Under the pieces are notes generated by a model. That model searched no databases, was not told the DNA's origin, and worked only from the letters and a program-made list of their open reading frames with translations. Position numbers and translations under genes: made by a program. This document shows positions 13,640 to 25,477 of a stretch of DNA of 64,000 nt, piece after piece. The DNA is taken from NCBI RefSeq assembly GCF_949987535.1, contig NC_080078.1:29036942-29100941 (forward strand), read 5' to 3'. This DNA is from Balaenoptera acutorostrata. Taxonomy: Eukaryota > Chordata > Mammalia > Artiodactyla > Balaenopteridae. How positions within the stretch are numbered: the stretch's first letter is position 1; each line of letters starts with the position of its first letter.

Positions 13640-13985
13640 CGCGCCTTCAACTAAAGTGTCTTGAGCAGCAAGTCCATGGCAGGCAGGGTTTCAGGCACCG
13701 GGGCCTCGCAGTGAACAAGCTGGCCAGGCGCCTGCCCTGGAGGAGCTCACCTTCCAGGGGTGGGAAAAGAAACAAACAGTACACTCAGGCCACAGGGGCT
13801 TCGGAAGCCTGGCGCCCTCAGACACAAAGTGGGTGATAAGGCGTGGGTGATGGAAGCAGACGGGCAGTCAGGGAAGGGAAGCCTCTCCAACAGCGTCATT
13901 TCGACAGACCTGAATGCTTCCCTCCGAGGGCAGAGAATTCCAGAAGCTGAGGGTGTCCAGGAACAGCAGGGGGGTGGGGGGTGAA
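13640..13985. repeat. Ancient interspersed repeat, family A (L2/L3-like)
   Basis: Motifs cctggaggagctcaccttcc, gaaacaaacagtacactcag and cgacagacctgaatgcttcc followed by gaattccagaagctgaggg occur in the order known from an ancient mammalian repeat. Similar copies appear at about 27590-28140 and 31810-32060. Confidence 0.5.
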
Positions 13986-14172
13986 CCCCAGCTCCCCTAC
14001 ATGCTCACAGTGGGACCTTCACTGCAGCCTCTCTCGGCCTCTGCTTCTCCAACTATAAAATGAAGCCAACACTCCCACTTTGCAGGGATGGTGTGAAAAC
14101 TGAGTGATAGTAGAGGTACAGCCTGATTCACAGTAGGAAAATAAATGAGGAGCTATCCATATTATTAACCTT
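13985..14172 (+). mobile_element. MIR SINE
   Basis: Motifs ctctgcttctccaactataa, gggatggtgtgaaaactgag and ttcacagtaggaaaataaat fit a forward MIR. Confidence 0.65.
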
Positions 14173-15059
14173 TTCCAGGCACTCCTTGAAGGAAGATCTG
14201 GAGTTGCCCCAGAAATAGGTATGAACTTGCAGGTGGATCTGATATCTGAAGCCTGCCAGATGTCATCGGAAAGAACCAGCATGGAAACGTGAGACTCCAG
14301 AATCCTAGGGGTTTGGCTCTGACTAGGGTTTACAGCGTGGACCCTTGGGGCTACTGAACAGGTTCAGAACTGATCTCCAAAGGGGGCCTCCAAAAAAGAT
14401 TTCAGGAAGAGCTGGCCTCGCTGGAGTGATGCCACCAGCTGACACCCACACATGGTGAGATGACGCTGGACACGGCGCTGATTCTCTCACTGACCTGGGT
14501 CCTTGGCCTCCCCAGGCAATGACCTGGCTCTGAAGAACGAGAATGGCAATGCTCACCACCTGCGGAAGCTTCTCAATACAAGACCAACCGTACAACCCCT
14601 GGTTTGGGGCTCAGGTTTTGTGCCTTCCGGCATTAGTGCATTTAACCCTCCAGACGGCCCTGAAAAGCCAGCGTTAAGTGTCTTCATTTTACAAATGAGG
14701 AAACAGGACCCAGAGGATCTGGGAATAAAGAAAGAGCAACCTAGCTGGGAAGTACTGCAGCTGGGGCTTGACCCCAGGATGGTAGCTCCAGATGACGCCC
14801 CCCAAACCTCCCCCACTCTGCTCCCCTGCAGCCCTTAGCACGTCTCTCTGAATTAAGGGTGTCAGCACACCATACCTGGGGCACCCACTAGGGACTGTCA
14901 GCAGCTTGAGAGAGTTAGGACACCCAAGTCAACCCAGGAGTCCCCACCCTGTGAGGCACAAGGGGGGCCCTGCAACAACCACTCAGGCGAGGAAGGGCCA
15001 TCAGAAAGGGGGAAGGAAGGCACACAAGCGAACAGCCTGCCCTTTGCAAGACCAAGTGG

Positions 15060-15230
15060 GGAAAGTCACGTCACTCCGGCCTCAGGCCCTCTGCCGGCTG
15101 CCGGCTGCACTTGGGATAAAATCCAGCATCCTCCTGCTCGGCTCTCCCCCTCACCTCTGCCCAGAAGCCACCAAACCCGGCCTAGCCCCCTCGTCCCGCA
15201 GCCTCAGTCCCACTGTCTACCAAGAGAGAG
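15060..15230 (+). mobile_element. L2-like fragment
   Basis: The C-rich tract with gggataaaatccagcatcct and cccgcagcctcagtcccact resembles the L2 3' region. The boundaries are vague. Confidence 0.5.
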
Positions 15231-15417
15231 CTTCCCTGGTAACCCACCTTAAAACAGCCCCCCACATGTGTCTGTCCTCCCACTGGTGTGGCGAGTCCCC
15301 AGGGCAGGACTCTGGCCTCTTGCTCAGCAATTCACTGGCCAGGAGCAGCACAGTGTCTGTCATCTGGTCAGCACGGGCACAAAGAGTTTTGGAATGGATG
15401 AAAAAAAATCTAACAAA

Positions 15418-15502
15418 CAGAGAAAGAAAGAAAGAGACAGAAGGAAGGAAAGAAAGGGAAAGAAAGAAAGAAAGAGGAAAAAAAGGATAAAAAGAAAGAA
15501 AG
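15418..15502 (+). repeat. GAAA-rich microsatellite
   Basis: About 85 bases of gaaa and gaaaga units, all purine. This keeps a Lys/Arg-rich frame open by chance. Confidence 0.9.
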
Positions 15503-16714
15503 TGCACTTTTTTCTTCATCAGGACAAGCACTCCCCAAAAATTTGCTAAGAGGGCAGATCATATGTTAAGTGTTCTTAATCGTTCAATCAATGATCAATA
15601 GAGTGGGAGGAAACTTTGGGAGGTGATGGATATGTTTATGGCATAGATTGTGGTGGTACCATTTAATGAGTATTAATCATTATCATAATTATTACTGACC
15701 ACCAAGAGCCCCTCCTATGCCGTCCCCATGAACCACATTTGCCTATGAGTCCTCAGTATTAGCTATCCTGCTTGTTATCACACAGACTAAAGCACTCCCG
15801 GCCAAAAGCAGAGACACCTGTTATTCCAAAAGACTCACGGCTCTGGGTCTGGGTCAGTCTCCATCACGACAGCTCACATAGCTTCTCTCTTGCCCATGAC
15901 CCCCATCTGCACCCTCTTGGACCCCAGATTAGGACTCTAGGACTATTTAATCCAAAACTCTGTTGAAACATTGTTGCCACAATTTGAGTTTAAAAGAATG
16001 CCAAAAGTTAAGTGGAACTGCAAAATAGAAAATGGAATTTTATTCATGATAAAATTTGGTGTCTGGAGTAAGTCAGCTTAAACAGCAAATGATGACAAGG
16101 TGGAAAGCTATTTTGTGCCAATTCCAAGATGGTATGAGAAGGCCTGCTGGGTATTTTTAAAGGCATTAGAGGTTAACAACACGGATCTCTTGTGTCTCAT
16201 TTCACTTCAAAAGTACACAACTTTCTTTTGCTTCCATTTCAGTATATCAGGCAAACTGCTTTTCTATGTACCCATTAAAAATAAGGTCATATTTTGCTCC
16301 CATAAAAGAGAGACAAAGATTTTTGAGATAAAGGTGGAGAAAAAAGAAAGGGAAAGGGAGTTAAAAGGATTTGAATAATAATCATCACCATTTATTATTT
16401 CAGGTAGATGTGCAAATGATAACCTCTGGTGAAATTCCCTAAACCATCTACAATGAAAAGCACACCAAGAGTTGCAAAGGTCATGTGTTCTGAGGAGGAA
16501 AAGGTGGCGATGGGAAAGAGAGACTACAGGGCTAGTTCCTGGACCATCCACTAGGTGGCACAGTAACCTGGACAACTTGGCCGTCACCTGGGGCATCTGG
16601 GGTGTTGGTGGAAAGGGGTGAACTAGAAAGCGGAGAAGCAGCAACCTGCAAAGAGTGGCTTGTATGGACGGGACGTCAGCAGTCCCAGCGTCACGGCCCC
16701 ACTAACCCTGTGTC

Positions 16715-17035
16715 TCAGTCCATTCGGGCCGCAATAACAAAACACAGCCGACAGGGCGGCTTATAAACAACAGAAATGCGTTCTCACAGTTCTGGAGGCC
16801 GGAAGACCGAGGTCAGAGCACCAGCGTGGTCAGGTGAGGGCTGCAGACTCCTCGCTGTGTCCTCACACGGCAGAGGGGACAAGGGAGCTCTCTGGCACCT
16901 CTTTTGGGAGGGTTCTGCCCTCGGGACCTAATCACACCTCAAAGGCCCCCATCTCTTAATATCATCACATTGGACATTAGGATGTCAAACTATAAACTTG
17001 GGGAGGGGACACATTCAGACTCTAGTACTCAGAGT
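16715..17035 (-). mobile_element. MaLR-type LTR, reverse orientation
   Basis: The plus strand reads tcagtccattcgggccgcaa, ggcttataaacaacagaaat, cacagttctggaggccggaa and ctgtgtcctcacacggcaga, then gacctaatcacacctcaaag. This is the reverse of the LTR type partly seen at 57160. Confidence 0.78.
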
Positions 17036-17224
17036 GAAAAGTGCCCCTGAAAATAAACAAGTTTGGTAAGCTCATCCTAAAAACCTAGTGTCCTCACCCA
17101 GGAATCCCTTGCTCTATTAAAAAAATAATGATGAAAATAATTTAAGGCTCTCAGACCTGGAGGCCCACCCATTACTGGCTGCACTGCATGCCCTGGCTGG
17201 GTGATGGAAGAACACTCTTTAGGT

Positions 17225-17510
17225 CATCTGGACTTGGGAGTCAGGAAACCTGGGTGCCTCACCAGCTTCATCACTTACTCGTCCTAGCAACCACACCCTG
17301 CACACAGTAGATGCTCAATAAATTGAATGATATCCTAGCTGTAACGCCTCGGACAAGTTATTTAACCTCACTCAGCCTGTTTTCTTAAACAAAAAGAGTG
17401 GTGTTATCTGCAGGAGGCTGCTGGGGGATTAAATGAGAAAACAGCATTTTAAACGCTTAGGCACAATGCTTGGCACGCTGTAAGATCTACTAAAGCATGT
17501 TATTATTTTA
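17225..17510 (+). mobile_element. MIR-like SINE copies
   Basis: Motifs gagtcaggaaacctgggtgc, agtagatgctcaataaattg, caagttatttaacctcactc and cttaggcacaatgcttggca suggest one MIR with a duplicated or inserted second part. Confidence 0.65.
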
Positions 17511-18156
17511 CTAGGTCACATTCTTACACAATATGACTGTTGGCCCCTCCTTCTGACCTCCTCCCTGAGCCACCAGCTCCAAGATCAGCCAGGATCGACT
17601 GTTGGAGTCACATTCCCCCCTTTTCTCCTTTGCCCTCCCAAGTCAGGCAGAACACCCAATGGGGGACCACGCCCCAAGCCAACAACTCACACCGGGGATA
17701 CAAAATGTTAAACAAAAGCGGGAAGAGGGGCTGCCCTGGAGGGAATGCAAAGCCACGCAACCACAAAGGATAATTTTCCAGGCCCGAAGTAGAAAAAATG
17801 CATTAACATGTTAGCACCTAGTGTTGGTGGAGGGTAAAGAAATGCAGCTGTCATATTCCTGGCAACACACTAACTCAGAACACAAGAAGCTATTGAGAAC
17901 TAGCCCATGAATATGGCCCAACCTTGGCCTCCTATCTCACAAATTTACCACAAAGGAATGCTTAAGCAGAAAAAAATAATAGCCAATATTCTTAGAGTGC
18001 ACTTACTAACAGCACTCTTCAATTCTTCCTTACAATGAATGAAGAAACTCACTGGGGAGAAAAAAACCCTGGCTGGTGATCCTCCCAAAAAATAACCTAG
18101 CAAATTGTAATAAATCAAGTGATGGAATATTATGCAGCCATCTGTGAACAGAGAAT

Positions 18157-18598
18157 GTTGCCCGCCACTCCAGTTCTACAAGGATCAAGCCATTGGCAAC
18201 TGCAGCTGACCCTGCAGTGGAATGCTACCCCGAGGACAATCCAGGATGGAGAAAAACAGGAAGAATTCTGTGCTTTGGATACTGGCCCTAGATAAGATGC
18301 ATATCTAAGGGATCATTTCAACGAGCCCAGACGCTTGCATCTTCCCATGTGTAGAAAAGCACTAGAATCATTAACTTGAGATGTCTGGTTTTTGTGATTA
18401 GCAGTAGCCTCCTGATGTTCAACTACATGGTTTTTTTCCAGCAAAAAACTCCTATATATCCTAACTCCTCCCTTACCCCTTCTGAGCAGTTTCTCAGAGC
18501 GACCTGAGAGGCTGTGTCCTGGGCTATAGTCCTCAGTAAGATACCCAAATAAAACAACTCACAACTTTTAGGTTGTGCATTTTTCTTCAGTCAACACA
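18157..18598 (+). mobile_element. Probable solo LTR of a class I endogenous retrovirus
   Basis: The sequence has the parts of a retroviral LTR in order: a U3-like stretch, a TATA-like tatatat at 18453-18459, a polyadenylation signal aataaa at 18548-18553, and a terminus near ttcttcagtcaaca. No gag, pol or env sequence is next to it, so only the LTR remains. Exact ends and a target duplication were not found. Confidence 0.55.
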
Positions 18599-18684
18599 TT
18601 CAACAGGACAATGGGGAGATGAGGGAAAAAAGGGCAACTGTGATATATATTAAGAGCTGAATACAAAATAAGCACATCGACAAT

Positions 18685-18865
18685 AGCTAACATTCATGAC
18701 TCTTAACTCCGTGATCTAAATACTTCTCTAAGCACATCACGGTTAATCTTCACAACGACCATATGAGACAAGTATTCATCGAATCCTTATGTTTAGACAA
18801 GGAAACAAGAGCCTGGGAGGTTTAAGAACTTGAACCTGGGCAACCTGGTTTCAGAGCATGTCCTC
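18685..18865 (-). mobile_element. MIR SINE, reverse
   Basis: Motifs aatacttctctaagcacatc, ggttaatcttcacaacgacc and gacaaggaaacaagagcctg fit reversed MIR. Confidence 0.75.
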
Positions 18866-19492
18866 CTAAAGCAACAGGCACGCTGCAATTCCAACCAGCT
18901 ACAACTCTGCACGCCCCAAATCCAGGAGCGCAAATTCACCTGCAGGAATGGAAAGGACCTCTGAGGCAGAATTATGGGTATTTGGGTTTGCTCGTAACTG
19001 TCTTTACTACTCCCCTCAATAATTAATTTTTCGTAACAGGCTTTTGTGTTTTTTTAAGTACCAAAGGGCCTGAAGAGAGAGCAGTAATGGGGGTGTGATC
19101 ACACATCTTCTCTTGGGCACTAAATAACAATAATATATGCCCCAAAAGCCTGGGACAAAACCCTTTGCCATTTCAGAGACATCCAAGGCGGGGAGGCTGC
19201 TTGGCAGAGGACTTGTCAATCACCCGCAGCGCCAAGGGTTAAGTACACAAGCTCCAGCTCGATGACAGGGCCGAGGCAGCCACCTGGCCCAGCTGGGAGC
19301 CACTCGGTGGGACGCGAGGGAAACACTCTCCGCTCCAGGGAACACAGTTGGGGTTCCTCTGCCAGGCTCTTCTGGGGTTTGTGAGAGTCGGGCATCTCCT
19401 CTGGAGTGCAATCCTAGGTGCTTCACATGCTGGGATGCAATTCTCATCCTGAACTTGGAGAGCTCTTGGGACACCACTCCTGGGACACCCGC

Positions 19493-19786
19493 TGTTATGG
19501 ACTGAATTGCATCCCTCCCAAATTCATACGTTTTGACTGTATTTGGAGGTAGGACCTTTAAAGAGGTAATTAAAGCATCCTTATAAGAGGAAGAGACACC
19601 AGGGATGTGTGCTCACAGACAGAAGGTCATCAAGCCAGAGAGAGAGGCCTCGCCAGAAACCATGACTGCCGGCGCCTTGATCTTGGGGGACTTCCAGCCT
19701 CCGGAACTATGAGAAATAAATTTCTGTTGGCTAAGCCACCAGTCTGTGGTATTTTGTTACAACAACCCTAGCAAAGTAACACACCC
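19493..19786 (+). mobile_element. MLT1/MST-type LTR (ERVL-MaLR)
   Basis: It begins ctgttatggactgaattgca and contains gccttgatcttgggggactt and gagaaataaatttctgttgg, ending acaaccctagcaaagtaac. These are MaLR LTR features. Confidence 0.82.
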
Positions 19787-21699
19787 TGAATACCCAGACA
19801 GACTCGCTCTTCTTATTTTTTTGCGATGACACAGGAGGCAGGGGCAGGATGGGGAGGGTACAAGTCAAAACCACCCACCGCTCAAAATTTCTCAGGATTC
19901 TGATCTCTCGTCTGGAACACCCACAGGACAGACAACAGTGCTGTCCCCTGAAGGTTCCCTGAAATTTACAGCCACCGCAGAAAACAGAACCCCCTCCCAC
20001 CATACACACCCTTATCCCCCACAAACCACACTGCTACAGGGTGTCGAGGGTCAAAATGTGGATGTAGTGACATTTTTCTTCAGAGATGCAGGTTGTGAAG
20101 TCTGGGTATGCCTCTATTTGCCAAAGATACCAAATAAGAACACCGGATTTACATTTTTAGAAAAGTGTACGACTAAAAACAAGAAAAACAGTCTAAATCC
20201 CTGCCATCAACATCACTCGAGTGCGCTCAGAGGCATGTCCTTAGTGAAAACACACAAGCAGGGCCAGCACCCTCCTCAAGGTCAGAAGATGGCTGAGGGA
20301 GACCTACAGACCACGATCTCTGTCGACCCCAAGAGCAGCTGACAAAGAGAACCGTGTCTGAGATGGCGGGACCTCATGCCGGGGTGCAGGAGACCTATGC
20401 GGAAGCACAGTGCTAGGTACCACGGGGTCGGGGGAAGTGGCGGTGTGGAGACGCCTGTATCCCTACAAATGGTGCCTAGGATGAGGCGCCTACGAAGCCT
20501 GGCCTCCACATCCTCAATTTCGGGGTCTTTAGAGTAGATGCACTTCAGGGCCAGGGTAAAGTCTCACCCCTCTAGGTCAAGGTGTGACCCACGTAAAGAG
20601 GCAGCACTGCAGGTGCCAGAAAGACAAGGCATCAAATAACAGTGAACCATAGAGAGAATTCCCTTTCCCTTTTCCACTCCTTCCGATGATGTCAGGAAAA
20701 ACACCTGAGTGGATTAGCACTGAGATAGCTTCTCATGCTCGGACAGGCAACAACATCCAGGCCGACTTACTAACACTGGTTCCTTTTCTTGTCTTTATTT
20801 TCACGGTTACCTGCTATTTAAGTCAACTAAGAGTGGCTCTCCGTTTACAGTAAGCACATAAAATTCCATTTTTAAATAAAGGCATTCAGGTTTTTTAGGG
20901 GCACCCATTTTTTTAAAATGTCAGGGTAGGTAATAGTACAGAGGTAAATAAATAACTGAAATTTGAAAACCAGTGACCTTAGTGCTCTTCTGGCCCGTGT
21001 GTCCCACACACTGGCAGATATAGAAATACCTGCTCAGCTGAACCCAAGCCTGAGAGGTGCTAGCGTAAACCACATGCCTTGGTTACGCACAGTGACACCA
21101 CCCAATCCCCACACCCCAACCTCACAGCGCCTACTCATTTCCTTCCTCATCCTTGAATCAGAATGCTGGTTGCCCCCCGAACCCCTCCTCCTTCCTTAGC
21201 CATGGGTGGTTTTTTTTTGGCGGGGGGTGGGCAGGTGGACGGATAGGACACACTGCCTCCTTAGCAGCCAGGGGAGGCCTCGGGATGGATGCTGGCCACA
21301 CAAGTGGGAACCTGTGTGCACCTTCTAGGAAGGGCCCTTACAGCTTGGGGGAGTGGAGAAGTTTACCTTTTTTGTGTCACAGACCCATTCCGCAGTCTGG
21401 TGATGAAGCCCATGGGCCTTTTCTCAGAAAAATGTTTTAAAATACATAAAATAAAACACCCAAGATTACAAAGGAAACTGATCAAATTGAAATAGAATTA
21501 TTAAAATGTAAAAAGGAAAAGTGACACACTAATATACAGGATTTTTTATCACATTAAAAAACTACTGTATTTTCAAGCAGAAATGACATTGTGAGATTTT
21601 TCCATATCACTGTTGTTACAGGTGACTGTGACTTCTATCAGTGACAAAGTCACCCATTTTGCTAAGGCTACTATGGTTCCTATGGTTTGCTGCTACTTT

Positions 21700-21761
21700 C
21701 ATAATTAAAGAAAATGCAACCTAACTGTCCATCGACAGATAAGTGGATAAAGAAGATGTGG

Positions 21762-21799
<38 letters not shown>

Positions 21800-22255
21800 A
21801 TGGACTATTACTCAGCCATAAAAAAGAATGAACTTTTGCCATTTGCAGCAACACAGAGGGACCTGGAGGGTACTATGCTTAGTGAAATAAGTCAGACAGA
21901 AAAAGACAAATACTGTATGATATCACTTATATGTGGAATCTTAAAAATAAAACAAACAAATGAATATAACAAAACAGAAACAGACACAGAGAACAAACTA
22001 GTGGTTACCAGTGGGGAGAGGAAAGGGGGCAAGATGGGGGGAGGGGTAAGCGGTACAAACTACTATGGATAAAATAAACTACAAGGACATATTGTACAGC
22101 ACAGAGACTATAGCCAATGTATTACAATAACTGTATATGAAGTATAATCTATAAAAATTTTTAATCACTATGTTGTACACCTGAAACTAATAACATTGTA
22201 AACAACTACACTTCAATTGAAAAATCAAGTAAAACAATAAAAAATAAAGGAAATA
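21700..22255 (+). mobile_element. L1 3' end fragment
   Basis: It contains the L1 ORF2 tail motifs (tccatcgacagataagtgga, actattactcagccat, gtatgatatcacttatatg) and 3' UTR (gtacacctgaaactaataac). A CA microsatellite has expanded at 21763-21792. The short open frame here is the decayed end of ORF2 and not a gene. Confidence 0.92.
21763..21792 (+). repeat. CA dinucleotide repeat
   Basis: About 15 CA units within an L1 3' end, an expansion of a short ACAC tract in the element. Confidence 0.95.
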
Positions 22256-22804
22256 CTAAATTTCAGTCAGAGGTTAGAGAAAAAAGTTGTAACTTCTTCC
22301 CCTGTGCAAGTTCAGACCCCTGAATCCTACCTGTGGAAATGGAAGAAGTCTCTCCTTTGCCCCCTCCTCCTTCCTGGTACCTGGGATGAGAATGGGATGG
22401 CTGGAGCTAAAACAGCCATTTTGGACTATGAGGCAAGATAGAAGGAGCCCTGGACTCCGATGACCATGGAGCCACATACCGGCCCAGCCTGCCTACCTCT
22501 GGACAGAGAGATGAATTCCTATCACATTAAGCCACAGTTTGCTGGTTTATTCTTTATTACATAAAGCGACTCAGACCTAACCGTAATTGCTGTTTCGCTA
22601 ATACTTTTACTGAGTGGTGAGGTTGCAAACAGTTTGAACCTGATCATCAGCAACCTTCATTCATCTTCGAGAGACACTCTCTCCCTTACCTACAAAAGTG
22701 ATTCCTCCAGAGCTTCAAAGGAAACCCAACTAGAAAGTTCCTCTGTAGCTGACGGCCTTGCAGGAGACAAACCCGGAAACCTTGAACGACAGAAGTTTCC
22801 CTCT

Positions 22805-23115
22805 GGGCTTCCCTGGTGGCGCAGCGGTTGAGAATCTGCCTGCCAATGCAGGGGTGACGGGTTCGAGCCCTGGTCTGGGAGGATCCCACATGCCGCGGAG
22901 CAACTGGGCCCGTGAGCCACAACTACTGAGCCTGTGCGTCTGGAGCCTGTGCTCCGCAACAAGAGAGGCCGCGACAGTGACAGGCCCGCGCACCACGATG
23001 AAGAGTGGCCCTCGCTTGCCGCAACTAGAGAAAGCCCTCGCACAGAAACAAGACCCAACACAGCCAAAAATAAATAAATAAATTAATTAATTAATTTAAA
23101 AAAAAAAAAAGAAGA
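22805..23115 (+). mobile_element. CHR-type SINE, long form (gcggttgag subtype)
   Basis: The head reads gggcttccctggtggcgcag and the tail is attaattaatt followed by poly-A. A perfect 14-base duplication (agaagtttccctct) flanks it at 22791-22804 and 23116-23129. The same subtype (gcggttgagaatctgcc) occurs at 37098, with a closely related form (gtggttgagagtctgcc) at 55144. The insertion lies only about 270 bases beyond SNX29 exon G. Confidence 0.96.
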
Positions 23116-23381
23116 AGAAGTTTCCCTCTGCCTCAATCCTGCTCCACCTCTGAAGCACATCCTTTAGAGTGTTCACACACCCAAGTATCAAGTTTTACAC
23201 CTCAGGGAGCTTACGACCATGCACCACACTCCAAGTCCACGACCAGGCACACACACACCTGACTTCATCCCACACTCTGTAAAGTCCACGGTCACACAGG
23301 AGCAAGCGCAAAGGCACTGCCTCGATGTGCAGGCCCAAGAGTCATCCTGGCATCGGCAGAAGCTGCTCAGAAAGTACTTAC

Positions 23382-23464
23382 TAATTGTCATGGACTCGGG
23401 CACCGAGGCAGAAGGTAACAGGCTGCTCAGAGGACTTCCTTGGCCTGGAGGACTGGCTTCCACA
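23382..23464 (-). CDS. SNX29: SNX29 exon G (Ser-rich linker before coiled coil)
   Basis: This 83-base exon encodes (S)VEASPPGQGSPLSSLLPS then ASVPESMTI, which matches the human SNX29 segment ending SVPESMTIS just before the coiled coil. The acceptor is ttcccag after a pyrimidine tract and the donor is a strong gtaagt used inside a Ser codon. The Ser/Pro content suggests a phosphorylated disordered linker. It is the last SNX29 exon found in this window; the next one, expected to begin ELRQATV, was not found between 1 and 23381 by eye. A Tigger transposon relic begins 133 bases upstream of this acceptor in gene direction. Confidence 0.95.
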
Positions 23465-23597
23465 CTGGGAAAGGCAGGCAGAGGGAAGTTACAGTCGGCC
23501 ACTTAAAACACACCTCCTCACCATTCAAAAACCAGCAGGCTTTTCGCTTATTCAGGTTTAGGAACTAGAAGGAAGGGAAGGATGCCCTTTGAAACTA

Positions 23598-24186
23598 TAG
23601 TCGGTCCTCATTTGTGGATTCCGTAGCTGCAAAGTCGCCTACTCCCTGCAGTTTACTTGTAACCCCAAAACTCCCAGCTCTCCGGTATGACGTGGTCACC
23701 CGTGAACACGCACAGAGTGGCCAAAAGGCTGTCATGGACGTGCATGCTCCCAGCTCCTGCCAAACAAGGCAAGCTCTGCCTTCTTTCAACTAACATTCTG
23801 TCCTTCTGGCGAGCTATTTAGCACCACATTGTTCACATTCTTGTGCTTTTTGTTGCTGATTTTGCATCTAAAATGGCCTCAAGCTAGTGCTGAAGTGCTG
23901 TCTGGTGTTCCTGAATGCAAGACTGTGAAGTGCCTGACGGAGAAAATACACGTGTGAGGTGGCCCTTGTTCAGGCCTAATGATAGGGCTATTGGCCTCAA
24001 GTCCACCGTCAGTGAATCAACAACATATGTTAAATACGGTGTCTTTAAACAGGAACTGGCATAAAACATAGGTATGTACTGATCTGTTGACAAAAATGTT
24101 CTGACCAGACACTCCCAGGAACCTAGGAGCAATGGTTCCATCTTAACAGAACATGACCACCACAAATGACGAGAGTTGACTGTGTA
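23598..24186 (+). mobile_element. Tigger-type (TcMar) DNA transposon relic
   Basis: The two ends are inverted copies of each other (tagtcggtcctcatttgtgg at the left; the right end in reverse contains cagtcaactctcgtcatttg), and TA flanks fit mariner-type insertion. Inside, from the ATG at 23873, is a decayed coding vestige of the transposase N-terminal DNA-binding domain, broken by stops and frameshifts. The catalytic part is absent, so this is an internally deleted, immobile copy. It begins 133 bases from exon G. Confidence 0.85.
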
Positions 24187-24818
24187 GTTACAAAGAATTT
24201 GCAACGTGGAAAAACAGCACTTCGCATCTTTCATGAAAATGGCAAGACCATAATCCGGTTACCACACCCACACCCCAGGAGGAAAAGGACCAAAACATCA
24301 TGGATGAAATGGAGTTGGGGGTAAGAGTGATGTAGTTTCATGTACTGCTGCATTTTCCAAATTTTCTAAAATAAACAGCAGAAAGGTCTCAGCGTCCTGG
24401 ATGGATCTGGTGACACCAACCCTTCCTGGCATCGTACTAATCGGCACGAGCCTCCTACAGGCAGTGCCATTCTCAGAGAGCAGGGCGAGACCGTAACACC
24501 AAGCATGGGTGGAGGTAAACAATGACCCCACTCTGGAGCCAAGGTTGAAAATGCAGATGCTACACCCTGGGGACACCAATTTAAACCCATAGAGAGAAGA
24601 AGGAAAAAGCTGTAAGAGCAACAAGGATCACGGTGGCATCAGGGGGTCCTCAGTGTCCATCTCAGCTCTGCCACCAAACGTCCAGTGACTCTGGACAACT
24701 CAGCTTTCCCTTGAGGTACTTTCATTTGAAAAAAACGAAAACCAATGTGGTGCTTGCTACTGAATGCCAGACTAAGCACTTCACAGATATATAATATCAA
24801 AGTGGTTTAAATATTATG

Positions 24819-24847
24819 TAATATTACAATTATAAATTGTAATATTA
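24819..24847. repeat. Perfect AT-rich inverted repeat
   Basis: The arms taatattacaatt and aattgtaatatta (13 bases each) are perfect complements around a 3-base loop. Confidence 0.95.
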
Positions 24848-25165
24848 AAATTGTTCAATTGTTATCATTATCAAATACTAAAATCAAGCAAATTATGATG
24901 GCGGAGGTACCCAGATATGGTCCCCAAAGTGGAAAAAGTAAAGGTGGTATGCAAGTGAAATTTGACACATACCAAGTCTCGGGCCTGAGACCCTTGGCCA
25001 CTTCGCATTCTGGGATGTTAGACCAAACCTGAACTAAATTAACTTGAAGTGAGGCCTTGCCCTTCAGTCCCAGCAGGCGCCCGCCCATCTTCAAAAAAGA
25101 ATAAAAGGCAGAGTTGTAAAGAGGACAGTTCAACCCCAGAGGCAGCTTGGGGTCTGAATACTCAC

Positions 25166-25241
25166 CTGTACCGAGGTCCAGGCTCCGAGAGGACGTGGTC
25201 ATCGGGTCCCGTCCCGTTCTCCAGGCTCCCGAGGTGGGTAT
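25166..25241 (-). CDS. SNX29: SNX29 exon F
   Basis: This short 76-base exon encodes THLGSLENGTGPDDHVLSEP then GPRY, matching the human SNX29 stretch with GSLENGTGPEDHVL. It has an Asp codon split with exon E and a Ser codon split with exon G. The acceptor is gtgcgcag and the donor is gtgagt. It is too short to stand out as an open frame. It was found because the expected peptide lies between correct splice sites in the correct order and phase. No known domain falls here; the composition (Gly, Pro, Asp, Ser) suggests disordered linker between the RUN domain and the coiled coil. Confidence 0.94.
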
Positions 25242-25477
25242 CTGCGCACACACAGCAACCACAGAGAGAAAGTCAGGGTTCTGTTCTCGTTTCATTCTCC
25301 CCATGAGACAAGGACACAGTGCAGACACTGGCTCACCTGCTAACTCAGTTTACTTACAAATGTTTACCCGTCTGGCACACTGGATTTTCATCTGCTCCCT
25401 GTTTCATCTCTTTGGGCCGTAATCTCAGACTTGGTATCAGTCACTGACTGGAGGCCCTATTTTCCCCCTTAACCTTT

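Larger units (their letters stand above)
1..23381 (-). other. SNX29: SNX29 intron downstream of exon G (partial)
   Basis: No further coding exon of SNX29 or of any other gene was recognised in this 23 kb. The stretches not listed separately are unique intronic DNA or repeats too decayed for me to name. The open frames present, including one of 156 codons at 3617-4087 on the plus strand, show no recognisable protein family. The downstream SNX29 exons (coiled coil and PX domain) are expected before position 1. Confidence 0.8.
23465..25165 (-). other. SNX29: SNX29 intron between exons F and G
   Basis: This 1.7 kb intron holds a Tigger DNA transposon relic (about 23598-24186), a decayed MIR-like stretch near 24640-24740 and an AT-rich perfect inverted repeat at 24819-24847. 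Nothing else is recognised. Confidence 0.9.

Noticed and set aside
15217..15549. Lys/Arg-rich frames around the GAAA repeat
   Set aside because: Produced by a purine microsatellite, not coding.
21743..22072. 109-codon frame on the plus strand
   Set aside because: It is the tail of L1 ORF2 with a CA repeat, part of a dead L1 copy.
1..23381. Search for the SNX29 coiled-coil exon (ELRQATV...) and PX exons
   Set aside because: No matching reading with splice sites was found by eye; they are expected outside the window.
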